The notes below the pieces were generated by a model that saw nothing but the letters and a program-made list of their open reading frames with translations, had not been told where the DNA came from and ran no database searches. Below are positions 55,581 to 64,000 of a stretch of DNA of 64,000 nt, in pieces; the stretch's first letter is position 1, and every line of letters starts with the position of its first letter. A program made the translations under genes and the position numbers. Source of the stretch: Burkholderia sp. WSM2232 (lineage in GTDB: Bacteria > Pseudomonadota > Gammaproteobacteria > Burkholderiales > Burkholderiaceae); assembly GCF_000472545.1 (NCBI RefSeq), contig NZ_AWZV01000006.1, positions 124,223-188,222 on the forward strand, read 5' to 3'.

Positions 55581-58517
55581 TCACTCGTAATCGGCGACCG
55601 GCACGCACGAGCAGAACAGGTTGCGATCGCCATACGCGTTGTCCGCGCGGCCGACCGGCGGCCAGTACTTCTTCGCGATCAGCGTGGGCAGCGGGTACGC
55701 GGCGGTTTCGCGCGCATACGCATGCTTCCACTCGTCGGCGATCACGACTGCCGCGGTGTGCGGCGCGTGCTTCAGCGGGTTGTCTTCGCGGTCCGCGCGG
55801 CCTTCTTCCACATCGCGAATTTCCTGGCGGATCGCGATCATGGCTTCGATGAAACGGTCGAGTTCTTCCTTCGATTCCGATTCGGTCGGCTCGACCATCA
55901 GCGTGCCCGGCACCGGGAAGCTCATGGTCGGCGCGTGGAAGCCGTAGTCGGCGAGGCGCTTGGCAACGTCGTCGACGGTAATGCCGCTCGTTTCCTTGAT
56001 GGGACGCAGGTCCAGAATGCATTCGTGCGCGACGAGGCCGCCGGGGCCGGAGTACAGCACCGGATAATGCGGCGCCAGTTTCTTCGCCACGTAGTTCGCA
56101 TTGAGGATCGCCGTTTCGGTCGCGGCCGTGAGGTTCTTTGCGCCCATCATCGCGATATACATCCACGAAATCGGCAGGATCGACGCCGAGCCGTACGGTG
56201 CACCGGACACAGCGCCAATGCCGTTCGGCGCGCGTTCGTAGCCCGACGAAATCTGATTGGGCAGGAACTGCGCGAGGTGCGCGCCGACCGCGACCGGGCC
56301 GACGCCCGGTCCGCCGCCGCCGTGCGGAATGCAGAAGGTCTTGTGCAGGTTCAGGTGCGAGACGTCGCCGCCGAACTGGCCCGGCGCCGTCAAGCCGACC
56401 ATGGCGTTCATGTTCGCGCCGTCCACATACACCTGGCCGCCGCGCGCATGCACGATCTCGCAAATTTCGCGCACGTTCGCCTCGAACACGCCGTGCGTGG
56501 ACGGATACGTGATCATGATCGCCGCGAGTTTGTCCGCGTGCTGATCGGCCTTCTTCTTCAGGTCTTCAATGTCGACGTTGCCCTGCGCGTCGCATGCCAC
56601 CACCACCACCTGCATGCCGGCCATCTGCGCCGACGCCGGGTTGGTGCCGTGCGCCGACGCGGGAATCAGGCACACATTGCGATGCGCTTCGCCGCGCGAC
56701 GCGTGATAGGCGTGGATGATCAACAGGCCCGCGTACTCGCCTTGCGAGCCGGCGTTCGGCTGCAAGGAAACGGCTGCATAGCCGGTAGCGGCGACCAGCA
56801 TCGCTTCGAGTTGATCGATCATTTCCCGGTAGCCGACGGTTTGCTCAGCCGGCGCGAACGGATGGATCTGGCCGAATTCCGGCCACGTGACCGGCAGCAT
56901 TTCCGAAGTCGCGTTTAGCTTCATCGTGCAGGAGCCGAGCGGAATCATCGAACGGTCGAGCGCGAGGTCCTTGTCGGAGAGGCTGCGCAGATAGCGCAGC
57001 ATTTCCGTTTCGGAATGGTGTCGGTTGAACACGTGGTGCGTGAGATACGCGCTCGTGCGTTCGAGCGATTGAGGCACCGAGGCGGTGTTCGAAGCGGTCA
57101 AGGCCGCGTCGAGCGCGTCGACTTGCGGCAGCTCGCTCACGCCGGCGGCTTGCGCGAACACCGCGAGCAGATCCGCCAGATCGCCGCGCGTGGTGGTTTC
57201 GTCGATCGACACGCCGACTCGCGTATCGCTCACGCGGCGCAGATTGATGCGCTTCGCTTTGGCCGCGTCGTGCAGCGCTTCAGTGCGCGCGCCGCTTTCG
57301 AACGTGAGCGTGTCGAAGAATGTTTCATTGACGAGCGAGTAGCCGAGCTGCTTTGCGCCCTGCGCGAGCAAAGCCGCGATGCGGTTCACGCGCAGCGCGA
57401 TGGTCTTCAGGCCGCGCGGGCCATGATAGACCGCGTACATGCTGGCCATGATGGCAAGCAGCGCCTGCGCGGTACACACGTTCGACGTGGCCTTCTCGCG
57501 ACGAATATGCTGTTCGCGCGTTTGCAGCGCAAGACGCAGCGCGGGGTTGCCTTGCGCGTCGACCGTCACGCCGACCAGACGGCCCGGCATCTGACGCTTG
57601 AATTCGTCGCGCACCGCGAGGTAAGCCGCATGCGGGCCGCCGAAACCGACCGGCACGCCAAAGCGCTGGGTATTGCCCACGGCCACGTCCGCGCCCCATT
57701 CGCCGGGCGGCGTGAGAAGGGTCAGCGCGAGCAGGTCGGCGGCGACTACCACGTGGCCGCCGGCTGCGTGGATCGCTTCGGTGAGCGCGCGGTAGTCGCG
57801 CACGTCGCCGTTCACGCCGGGATACTGCAGCAGCACGCCGAATGCATTGGCATTCGCAGCTTCGTCTGCCGGGCCCACTTTCACTTCTATGCCGACCGGC
57901 GTGGCGCGCGTTTTCACCACTTCTATGGTTTGCGGCAACACGTCGTCGGCCACGTAGAACACGTTGGACGTGGGCTTGCCGACGCGCTGCAGCAGCGTCA
58001 TGGCTTCAGCCGCGGCGGTTGCCTCGTCGAGCAGCGAGGCGTTCGAAATGGCGAGGCCCGTCAGATCGACCACCATCTGCTGGAAGTTCAGCAGCGCTTC
58101 CAGCCGGCCTTGCGAGATTTCCGGCTGATACGGCGTGTAGGCCGTGTACCACGCCGGATTCTCCAGCACGTTACGCAGAATCACGGTCGGCGTGTGCGCG
58201 TTGTAATAGCCTTGCCCAATGTAGGAGCGGAACACCTGATTCCTGTCCGCGAGTTCGCGCAATGCTGCGAGCGCTTCCGCTTCGCTCTTGGGCTGCGCGA
58301 AGGGACCGAGCGGCAGCGGCTCGGTGCGGCGGATCGTCTGCGGAATCACGGCGTCGATCAACGCCGCGCGCGATGCGAAGCCGAGTGCTTCGAGCATGGC
58401 CTGCTGGTCGGCCGAATCCGGGCCGATGTGCCGTTCGGCGAAGGCGTCATGCACTTCGAGCGCGGCAAGCGAGAGAGGAGTGCGGTTCATCAGACGATCC
58501 GGGTGTTCGAGCTTCAT
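55581..58517 (-). CDS. gcvP: glycine dehydrogenase (decarboxylating), P-protein
   Basis: A 978-residue PLP enzyme that decarboxylates glycine and passes the aminomethyl group to the lipoyl arm of GcvH. The PLP lysine lies near residue 726 in [20 protein letters not shown]. The N-terminal [20 protein letters not shown] and the C-terminal [18 protein letters not shown] are typical. It is the third gene after gcvT and gcvH and is the full-length single-chain form. Confidence 0.97.
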   Translation of the reverse strand: MKLEHPDRLMNRTPLSLAALEVHDAFAERHIGPDSADQQAMLEALGFASRAALIDAVIPQTIRRTEPLPLGPFAQPKSEAEALAALRELADRNQVFRSYIGQGYYNAHTPTVILRNVLENPAWYTAYTPYQPEISQGRLEALLNFQQMVVDLTGLAISNASLLDEATAAAEAMTLLQRVGKPTSNVFYVADDVLPQTIEVVKTRATPVGIEVKVGPADEAANANAFGVLLQYPGVNGDVRDYRALTEAIHAAGGHVVVAADLLALTLLTPPGEWGADVAVGNTQRFGVPVGFGGPHAAYLAVRDEFKRQMPGRLVGVTVDAQGNPALRLALQTREQHIRREKATSNVCTAQALLAIMASMYAVYHGPRGLKTIALRVNRIAALLAQGAKQLGYSLVNETFFDTLTFESGARTEALHDAAKAKRINLRRVSDTRVGVSIDETTTRGDLADLLAVFAQAAGVSELPQVDALDAALTASNTASVPQSLERTSAYLTHHVFNRHHSETEMLRYLRSLSDKDLALDRSMIPLGSCTMKLNATSEMLPVTWPEFGQIHPFAPAEQTVGYREMIDQLEAMLVAATGYAAVSLQPNAGSQGEYAGLLIIHAYHASRGEAHRNVCLIPASAHGTNPASAQMAGMQVVVVACDAQGNVDIEDLKKKADQHADKLAAIMITYPSTHGVFEANVREICEIVHARGGQVYVDGANMNAMVGLTAPGQFGGDVSHLNLHKTFCIPHGGGGPGVGPVAVGAHLAQFLPNQISSGYERAPNGIGAVSGAPYGSASILPISWMYIAMMGAKNLTAATETAILNANYVAKKLAPHYPVLYSGPGGLVAHECILDLRPIKETSGITVDDVAKRLADYGFHAPTMSFPVPGTLMVEPTESESKEELDRFIEAMIAIRQEIRDVEEGRADREDNPLKHAPHTAAVVIADEWKHAYARETAAYPLPTLIAKKYWPPVGRADNAYGDRNLFCSCVPVADYE

Positions 58518-58602
58518 GGTGTTCCTGGCGGTGCGGCTGTCCTCACGCGAAGGGCGCGCCGCACCTGACGGTTAGACGAGATATGACTCAGCGACAGATC
58601 GC

Positions 58603-58983
58603 TCAGGCGCCGATGGACTTCGTGTACGCGTCGGCGTCGATCAGGCGATCTTGCGTGGCGCCGGCAGCCGGCTTGATCTTGAAGAGCCAGCTCTCGTACG
58701 GGGTGCTGTTGACCGAATCCGGCGAGTCGGCGACGGCGCTGTTCGCCTCGATGACTTCGCCCGAGACCGGCGCGTAAATGTCCGAAGCGGCTTTGACCGA
58801 CTCGATCACCGCGACCGTGTCGCCGGCCGTCACGGTTTTGCCCAGTTGCTGGACTTCGAAGAAGACGATGTCGCCGAGCGCTTCCTGCGCGTGGTCGGTA
58901 ATGCCGACCGTCAGCGTGCCGTCCGCTTCGGTGCGGACCCACTCGTGCGATTCGGTGTATTTCAGATCGGCCGGGATGCTCAT
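58603..58983 (-). CDS. gcvH: glycine cleavage system H protein
   Basis: A 126-residue carrier protein. The lipoylated lysine is Lys64 in [24 protein letters not shown] lies before the start. It shuttles the aminomethyl intermediate between GcvP and GcvT. Confidence 0.97.
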   Translation of the reverse strand: MSIPADLKYTESHEWVRTEADGTLTVGITDHAQEALGDIVFFEVQQLGKTVTAGDTVAVIESVKAASDIYAPVSGEVIEANSAVADSPDSVNSTPYESWLFKIKPAAGATQDRLIDADAYTKSIGA

Positions 58984-59053
58984 CGGATGCTCCTATGCGG
59001 TGTGATTCGGTAATGGCTAATAAAGGGACGTGCGCGGTATTGCCTGCCGCGGC

Positions 59054-60172
59054 TCAAGCCGCCGCGAGCACTTTACCGTTGCGCACGAACGGCAGTTTTA
59101 CCACGCTTGCAGGAACGGACTTGTCGCGAATCTGCACGTGGACCGTATCGCCCGGCTGTACGCCTTTCGGCACGCGCGCGAAGGCGATGGATTCCTGCAT
59201 CGTGGGGGAAAATGTGCCGCTGGTGATTTCGCCTTCGCCGTGCGGCGTGACGACCTTTTGATGCGCGCGCAGCACGCCCGCGGCCTTGCCGTTTTCCTTG
59301 CGCAAGATCAGGCCGACGAAGGCGGCCTTTGAGCCGTCGACTTCCAGCCTGCTCTTGCCGACGAATTCGCGCGGTGAAGAAAGGTCGACGGTCCACGCGA
59401 GACCGGCGTCGAGCGGCGAGATGTTGTCGTCCATGTCCTGGCCGTACAGGTTCATGCCGGCCTCGAGGCGCAGCGTGTCGCGCGCACCCAGACCGGCCGG
59501 GCGCACGCCTTGCGCTTGCAGCGCATTCCACAGCGCGACCACGTGATCTGCCGGCACGATGATCTCGAAGCCGTCTTCGCCGGTGTAGCCAGTGCGGGCG
59601 ACGGTCAGTTCGCCGAACGGGGTGCCTTCGACGCGCGCCGCGTTGAACGGCTTGAGCGCCTCGGTGGCGGCGCGCGTGGCGGGCACCGTTTGCCAGAACT
59701 TCTCACGCGCGTTCGGCCCCTGCACGGCGACAATCGCGAGATCGCGGCGCGGCGTGATGGTCAGGCCGAAGCCGCCTTCGTTCAGCTGATTGAACCACGC
59801 GATGTCTTTGTCGGCGGTGCCCGCGTTGACCACCACGCGGAAATGCTGTTCGCCGAAGTAATAGACGATCAGATCGTCGATCACGCCGCCTTCCGGGTTC
59901 AGCAGGCACGAGTACAGCGCGCGGCCCGGCGTTTGCAGCTTGGCGACGTTGTTGGCCAGCGCGTATTCGAAGAAGGCGCGCACGCGCTCGCCGGTGAAGT
60001 CGACGACGCACATGTGCGAGACGTCAAACATGCCCGCGTCGGTGCGCACCGCGCGGTGTTCGTCGATCTGCGAGCCGTAGTTGACGGGCATGTCCCAGCC
60101 GCCGAAATCGACCATGCGGGCATTGAGCGCACGATGGGTGGCGTTGAGCGGGGTGTGTTTGAGTTCGGTCAT
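59054..60172 (-). CDS. gcvT: aminomethyltransferase, glycine cleavage T protein
   Basis: A 372-residue folate enzyme that releases ammonia and forms methylenetetrahydrofolate. [43 protein letters not shown] and [19 protein letters not shown] are conserved. ATG 60172 is chosen by the N-terminus [15 protein letters not shown]. It is the first gene of the gcvT-gcvH-gcvP operon and sits 25-90 bases below the riboswitch platform. Confidence 0.97.
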   Translation of the reverse strand: MTELKHTPLNATHRALNARMVDFGGWDMPVNYGSQIDEHRAVRTDAGMFDVSHMCVVDFTGERVRAFFEYALANNVAKLQTPGRALYSCLLNPEGGVIDDLIVYYFGEQHFRVVVNAGTADKDIAWFNQLNEGGFGLTITPRRDLAIVAVQGPNAREKFWQTVPATRAATEALKPFNAARVEGTPFGELTVARTGYTGEDGFEIIVPADHVVALWNALQAQGVRPAGLGARDTLRLEAGMNLYGQDMDDNISPLDAGLAWTVDLSSPREFVGKSRLEVDGSKAAFVGLILRKENGKAAGVLRAHQKVVTPHGEGEITSGTFSPTMQESIAFARVPKGVQPGDTVHVQIRDKSVPASVVKLPFVRNGKVLAAA

Positions 60173-60195
60173 GGGGCCTCGGGCGTCTCGCGAAA

Positions 60196-60258
60196 CAAAA
60201 AAGGCCATGCGGCGCCGCGCCTCGCGCCTTGTGGCTGCGAGCGTGGTGCTGCATGGCC
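60196..60258 (-). terminator. intrinsic terminator of the glycine riboswitch expression platform
   Basis: On the minus strand GGCCATGC (60258-60251) pairs with GCATGGCC (60210-60203) and six T follow directly. It lies between the second aptamer and gcvT, so control is probably transcriptional, with glycine preventing termination. Confidence 0.75.
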
Positions 60259-60261
60259 CCT

Positions 60262-60405
60262 CTGTCCTCGATACCTGAGAGATTGCGCTGCCGTGGCGAT
60301 GATTCGCCGCGGTTGAACGCGCGCCCCTTCGGTGGGCAGCTTGCCGGGTCTGCGCGCCGTATGCGGCGCATGCGGTGCAGACGGCTACTGCCGCTCTCCA
60401 GAGTG
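60262..60405 (-). promoter_or_regulatory. glycine riboswitch, second aptamer
   Basis: The minus strand reads CTCTGGAGAG at the 5' side (60400-60391), ACCGAAGGGGC in the middle and CTCTCAGGTATCGAGGACAG at the 3' side, the conserved glycine-aptamer core. Confidence 0.9.
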
Positions 60406-60464
60406 CGAAAAACGGCGCCTTGGTGTTGCCAGGTGCTGCGTGGCTGATACTTTGGCGGAGTTCT

Positions 60465-60560
60465 TCGACGCGTTCGGTCCTTTTGCCTGAGAGTTTGCGG
60501 GTGTGCCCCTTCGGCGGCGCGGCCTGCGAATTCAGCGGCCAGCGCGCTCTCCCGACGCGT
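60465..60560 (-). promoter_or_regulatory. glycine riboswitch, first aptamer
   Basis: The minus strand reads CGTCGGGAGAGCGC, CGCCGAAGGGGCACAC and ACTCTCAGGCAAAAGGACCG. With the aptamer at 60262 it forms the usual tandem glycine sensor. Confidence 0.92.
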
Positions 60561-60632
60561 GCGGCGAATTTACGCGAGGCCCGGGGGCTTGTCAAATAAA
60601 GGTCTGATCCGGCGACGTCCAGCCCTGCGTCG

Positions 60633-60983
60633 TCATTCCCCGATGGCGCGCGCCGCGCCGTCCAATTCCTCGTTGAGCACGCGCTGTTCGTCGGCGGACA
60701 GGCCGCCGCCGTGGTTTGCGGCCATGTCGTGAGCTTCGCGACGGATTACCTCCAGCCGATGATGCAGATCGCTGCCCTGCGGGGGCGGGTAATAGCCTAG
60801 GCTCACGCGCCTGTCGATACGGCGGCTCAGATTGTCGATGCGGCCGTCGACCTGGCGCAGGCGCTTGTCGGCAATCTGCTGCGGGTTCGGACGCGGCGCC
60901 GGCTCGGGCTGAGGCGCGAGCGCGCAGGCGGCAAGGGAACTGAGCAACGCGCAGGCGGCGAGCGCGCGGATGGTACGTGGCAT
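60633..60983 (-). CDS. small putative lipoprotein, 116 residues
   Basis: An N-terminal signal with lipobox SSLAAC ([20 protein letters not shown]), then a Pro-rich linker and a charged, helical C-terminal part ([20 protein letters not shown]). GGAGAG precedes ATG 60983. Two upstream in-frame starts lack such a site. Probably outer-membrane anchored in the periplasm. Function unknown. Confidence 0.8.
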   Translation of the reverse strand: MPRTIRALAACALLSSLAACALAPQPEPAPRPNPQQIADKRLRQVDGRIDNLSRRIDRRVSLGYYPPPQGSDLHHRLEVIRREAHDMAANHGGGLSADEQRVLNEELDGAARAIGE

Positions 60984-61160
60984 GGACTCTCCGTGAAGTC
61001 GTTGTCTTTGTGCGGTGCTACACGCGTACCAACGGATCACGGCTGAATCGCGCTGACCCCGGAAGCTCGCGACTTTGTAACGTTATATTGCTTTCGGGCT
61101 TGTCAGCTTGCGCCTGGCGGGGCCGGCGCGAGATTATGCGACAGGCGCCCGCCATGCGCC

Positions 61161-62210
61161 CTAGCGGATACGCTGGAACGGCAGGCGCAAGCCTTCGTCG
61201 GAACTGCGGGCCGCGAGTTCGATGATCGTCATCACGTCGACGGCGTCCTGCGGCGTCACCGGGAACTTCGCGCCATGTTGAATCGTGTCGGCAAGGGCGA
61301 TGTAGAAGTTCACATACTCGCCGTTGCGGGTGGGCAGTTCGCGTTCCACTTCGCGGCCGCCGTCGAGTACGCGCAGCGTGCCTGCGGCATTGCCCGCGGC
61401 GAAACCTTCGTCGCCCGGACGCAGGCCCGCTTTCAACTGGTCTTCCTGTGTGTCGAGTCCGTACTTGACGTAGCTGCCGCGCGTGCCGTGAATGACGAAG
61501 CGCGGCGCGACGATTGCGGTCAGCGCGCTCGCGTGCAGCACCACTTCGAATTCGCCGTAGCCAAGCTGGATGTGCGCGTAGTCGGGTGCGCTCGCCTGAT
61601 CGCGATGCGTGCGCACCGTTGCGGCCACCGTCTGCGGCGCGCCGAACAGCGCGAGCGCCTGGTCGATCAGATGCGGCCCGAGATCGAACAGCAGACCGCC
61701 GCCGCGCGACGCTTCCTCGCGCCAACGCTGGCGCACTTCGGGCCGGAAGCGGTCGAAATGCGATTCATAGTGCGTGACCCGCCCCAACTCGCCGCTTGCG
61801 AGCAGATCGCGCACGGTCAGGAAGTCGCCGTCCCAGCGACGGTTGTGAAACGGCACGAATAGCTTGCCGCGCGCGAGTGCGATGTTGGCAAGCGTGTGCG
61901 CGTCGGCGGCGCTCAATGTCACCGGCTTGTCGACCACCACGTGCTTGCCTGCTTCCAGCGTGCGGCGCGCGAGGTCGAAGTGGGTGTCGTTGGGCGTGGC
62001 GATCACCACGCAGTCGATCTCGTCGAGCGCGAGCAGCGCGTCGAGGTCGGCAACGACCTTCGCGTGCGGATAGTCGGCGAGCGCGGCTTCCGGGCGGCCC
62101 GTGGCGATGGCCGCGACTCTCGCGCGGCCGCAGTGCTCGATTACCGGCGCATGAAAGGTCGCGCCTGCGAACCCGTAACCCATCAATCCAATTTTCAGCG
62201 ATGCGGACAT
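61161..62210 (-). CDS. Gfo/Idh/MocA family NAD(P)-dependent oxidoreductase
   Basis: A 349-residue dehydrogenase. The N-terminal Rossmann motif is LKIGLMGYGFAGATFHAPVI, EAGKHVVVDKPVTLSAADAH contains the E-K-P catalytic motif (here DKP), and GLLFDLGPHLIDQALALFG is the substrate-domain hallmark. AGGAAGACACGC precedes ATG 62210. The substrate is probably a sugar or polyol, but is not determined. Confidence 0.9.
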   Translation of the reverse strand: MSASLKIGLMGYGFAGATFHAPVIEHCGRARVAAIATGRPEAALADYPHAKVVADLDALLALDEIDCVVIATPNDTHFDLARRTLEAGKHVVVDKPVTLSAADAHTLANIALARGKLFVPFHNRRWDGDFLTVRDLLASGELGRVTHYESHFDRFRPEVRQRWREEASRGGGLLFDLGPHLIDQALALFGAPQTVAATVRTHRDQASAPDYAHIQLGYGEFEVVLHASALTAIVAPRFVIHGTRGSYVKYGLDTQEDQLKAGLRPGDEGFAAGNAAGTLRVLDGGREVERELPTRNGEYVNFYIALADTIQHGAKFPVTPQDAVDVMTIIELAARSSDEGLRLPFQRIR

Positions 62211-62358
62211 GCGTGTCTTCCTGCAAAAACGGCGCGCCGCTTTGCCACCGCGGCGGCGGCGCGCAACGCCGTCATTGTGGCATGGCGCGAATAGCGATTG
62301 CGCGAGAGGGGCGCTCGGGCGCTTTTGCAGCACCAGCCGGCCGGTGACGAAGTGGTCA

Positions 62359-62391
62359 GGAAGCGGTCCGGAAGCGGTCCCGAAGCGGCCC
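62359..62391. repeat. three 11-bp tandem repeats upstream of rep
   Basis: GGAAGCGGTCC occurs twice (62359, 62370) followed by a variant CGAAGCGGCCC (62381). It lies in the 308-base gap 62211-62518 between divergent genes; nothing else convincing was seen in that gap. Confidence 0.7.
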
Positions 62392-62518
62392 GCCCGACTC
62401 GACGGCGCGAATTCATGCGCGGTTTTCATCCGTGATAGCATCGCTCCTCTCGCGCAAAACGGCGCGTGCCGCAGCGTCTTCGCAGCCGCATTTCAACCGC
62501 AACACCCATCCACACAAG

Positions 62519-64000
62519 ATGTCCGCAGGCCTGAATCCCGCTCAAAGTGAAGCGGTCCGTTATCTCGACGGGCCGTGTCTCGTGCTCGCCGGCGCAGGCA
62601 GCGGCAAGACGCGCGTCATTACGCAGAAAATCGCGCACCTGATCGAGGCGAAAGGCTTCGAGCCGCGCCACATCGCGGCTGTTACGTTCACCAACAAGGC
62701 CGCAGCCGAAATGCGCGAGCGCGTGGGCAAGCTGCTGGAAGGCAAGACGCTCACCACGCCCGGCAAGGAAGGCCGCAAGGTGCCCGTCAATCAGTTGACG
62801 GTCTGCACGTTCCACTCGCTTGGGGTGCAGATTCTGCGGCAGGAAGCGGAGCACGTCGGCCTGAAGCCGCAGTTCTCGATCATGGATTCCGACGACTGCT
62901 TCGGCATGATCCAGGAGCAGGTAGGCTCGACCGACAAGGGCTTCATCCGCAAGATCCAGTCGATCATTTCGCTGTGGAAAAACGGGCTCATCATGCCCGA
63001 AGAGGCCATTGCGATTGCCGCGAACGAGGACGAGCACCAGGCGGCCATCGTCTATCGCAACTATGTGGCGACGCTGCATGCATACCAGGCGGTGGATTTC
63101 GACGATCTGATCCGCCTGCCCGCCGAGCTCTTCGCAAAGAACGAGCAGGTGCGCGATCGCTGGCAGAACAAGCTGCGCTACCTACTGATCGACGAGTATC
63201 AGGACACGAACGCGTGCCAGTACGAGTTGCTCAAGCTGCTGGCCGGTCCGCGCGCGGCGTTCACGGCGGTGGGCGACGACGACCAGGCCATCTACGGCTG
63301 GCGCGGCGCGACGCTCGAAAATCTCGCGCAGCTCGGCAAGGACTTTCCCAAGCTGCACGTGATCAAGCTCGAGCAGAACTATCGTTCGACGGTGCGCATT
63401 CTCACGGCCGCGAACAACGTGATTGCCAACAATCCGAAGCTGTTCGAAAAGAAGCTGTGGTCCGAGCACGGCATGGGCGATTCGATCACCGTGACCGGCT
63501 GCAACGACGAAGAGCACGAAGCCGAGTCCGTGGTGTTCCGGCTGTCCGCGCATAAGTTCGAGCGGCGCGCGAACTTCCGCGATTACGCGATTCTTTATCG
63601 CGGCAATTTCCAGGCGCGCATTTTCGAACAGGTGTTGCGCCGGGAGCGGATTCCGTACGTGCTGTCGGGCGGGCAGTCGTTCTTCGACAAGGCCGAGATC
63701 AAGGACATCTGCGCGTATCTGCGTCTGATTGCGAATGCCAACGACGACCCCGCGTTCATTCGCGCAATCACCACGCCGCGCCGCGGCGTCGGCAATACGA
63801 CGCTGGAGGCGCTCGGGTCGTTCGCGGGGCAGGCGAAGGTGTCGCTGTTCGAGGCCGTGTATATGGGCGGCATCGAGGCGCGCCTGTCGCCACGGCAGAT
63901 CGAACCGATGCGCGTGTTCTGCGACTTCATGCAGCGCCTGACCGAGCGCGCCGAAAAAGATGCGGCTGGCACGCTGCTCGACGAACTGATGGACGCGATC
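62519..64000 (+). CDS. rep: ATP-dependent DNA helicase Rep (partial, runs off the window)
   Basis: The first 494 residues of a UvrD/Rep superfamily 1 helicase. MSAGLNPAQSEAVRYLDGP, Walker A LVLAGAGSGKTRVITQKIAH, motif Ia TFTNKAAAEMRERV, Walker B LLIDEYQDTN, VGDDDQAIYGWRGA and LEQNYRSTVRIL are all intact. The N-terminus fits Rep better than UvrD. It reads without a stop to the window end. Rep clears proteins ahead of forks and aids restart, functionally close to PriA (30319). Confidence 0.93.
   Translation, partial: MSAGLNPAQSEAVRYLDGPCLVLAGAGSGKTRVITQKIAHLIEAKGFEPRHIAAVTFTNKAAAEMRERVGKLLEGKTLTTPGKEGRKVPVNQLTVCTFHSLGVQILRQEAEHVGLKPQFSIMDSDDCFGMIQEQVGSTDKGFIRKIQSIISLWKNGLIMPEEAIAIAANEDEHQAAIVYRNYVATLHAYQAVDFDDLIRLPAELFAKNEQVRDRWQNKLRYLLIDEYQDTNACQYELLKLLAGPRAAFTAVGDDDQAIYGWRGATLENLAQLGKDFPKLHVIKLEQNYRSTVRILTAANNVIANNPKLFEKKLWSEHGMGDSITVTGCNDEEHEAESVVFRLSAHKFERRANFRDYAILYRGNFQARIFEQVLRRERIPYVLSGGQSFFDKAEIKDICAYLRLIANANDDPAFIRAITTPRRGVGNTTLEALGSFAGQAKVSLFEAVYMGGIEARLSPRQIEPMRVFCDFMQRLTERAEKDAAGTLLDELMDAI

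Noticed and set aside
57015..58568. A 517-codon plus-strand frame opposite gcvP
   Set aside because: Composition is typical of antisense shadow frames and the opposite strand encodes the full P-protein.

Overview
The window looks like the main chromosome of a Burkholderia/Paraburkholderia-type betaproteobacterium, in the neighbourhood of the replication origin. The base composition is GC-rich. The order mnmG-rsmG-parA-parB-atpIBEFHAGDC is the classical origin-proximal block, and the protein sequences (AtpB N-terminus, LivM-LivG fusion, trifunctional PutA) fit that group. No rRNA, tRNA, CRISPR array, insertion sequence or prophage was seen.

Region by region. 125-4956: a five-gene branched-chain-amino-acid-type (HAAT) ABC transporter operon. 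5499-12043: a second HAAT transporter with two tandem paralogous binding proteins and a natural LivM-LivG fusion; its terminator hairpin contains a perfect parS site. 12207-16633: mnmG (with a second, internal parS), rsmG, parA and parB. 16958-24866: the F1Fo ATP synthase operon from a strong promoter to a terminator. 25061-26791: an acyl-CoA ligase. 26951-27299 (minus): a promoter-to-terminator unit with no long gene, a candidate small RNA or 40-residue peptide gene. 27714-33086: pheC, hemE, priA and two small minus-strand genes. 33391-38571: putA and an orphan branched-chain binding protein.

38938-50909 is the most unusual part. Ten co-directional, tightly packed genes form what appears to be a lipid or natural-product pathway. 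They encode a carrier protein/aminotransferase/acyl-ACP-reductase tridomain enzyme, a fatty acyl-AMP ligase, a P450, an ICMT/PEMT-type methyltransferase, a GST, a small membrane protein, a stand-alone DUF2156 acyltransferase, an amine-oxidase-like flavoprotein, an acyl-CoA-dehydrogenase-like protein and another small membrane protein. The domain logic predicts that a fatty acid is adenylated, loaded on the carrier, reduced to an aldehyde and transaminated to a long-chain amine, which is then desaturated, oxidised, methylated or acylated. I recognise no characterised cluster of exactly this composition; the nearest logic I know is the alkylamine arm of tambjamine biosynthesis.

50916-62210 is on the minus strand: a TPP-dependent IlvB-like enzyme, sdaA, a PL5-like alginate lyase, gcvP, gcvH and gcvT, a tandem glycine riboswitch with a terminator platform in front of gcvT, a small lipoprotein and a Gfo/Idh/MocA oxidoreductase. 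Glycine thus controls its own cleavage, and serine can continue to pyruvate through SdaA. The window ends inside rep (62519 onward).
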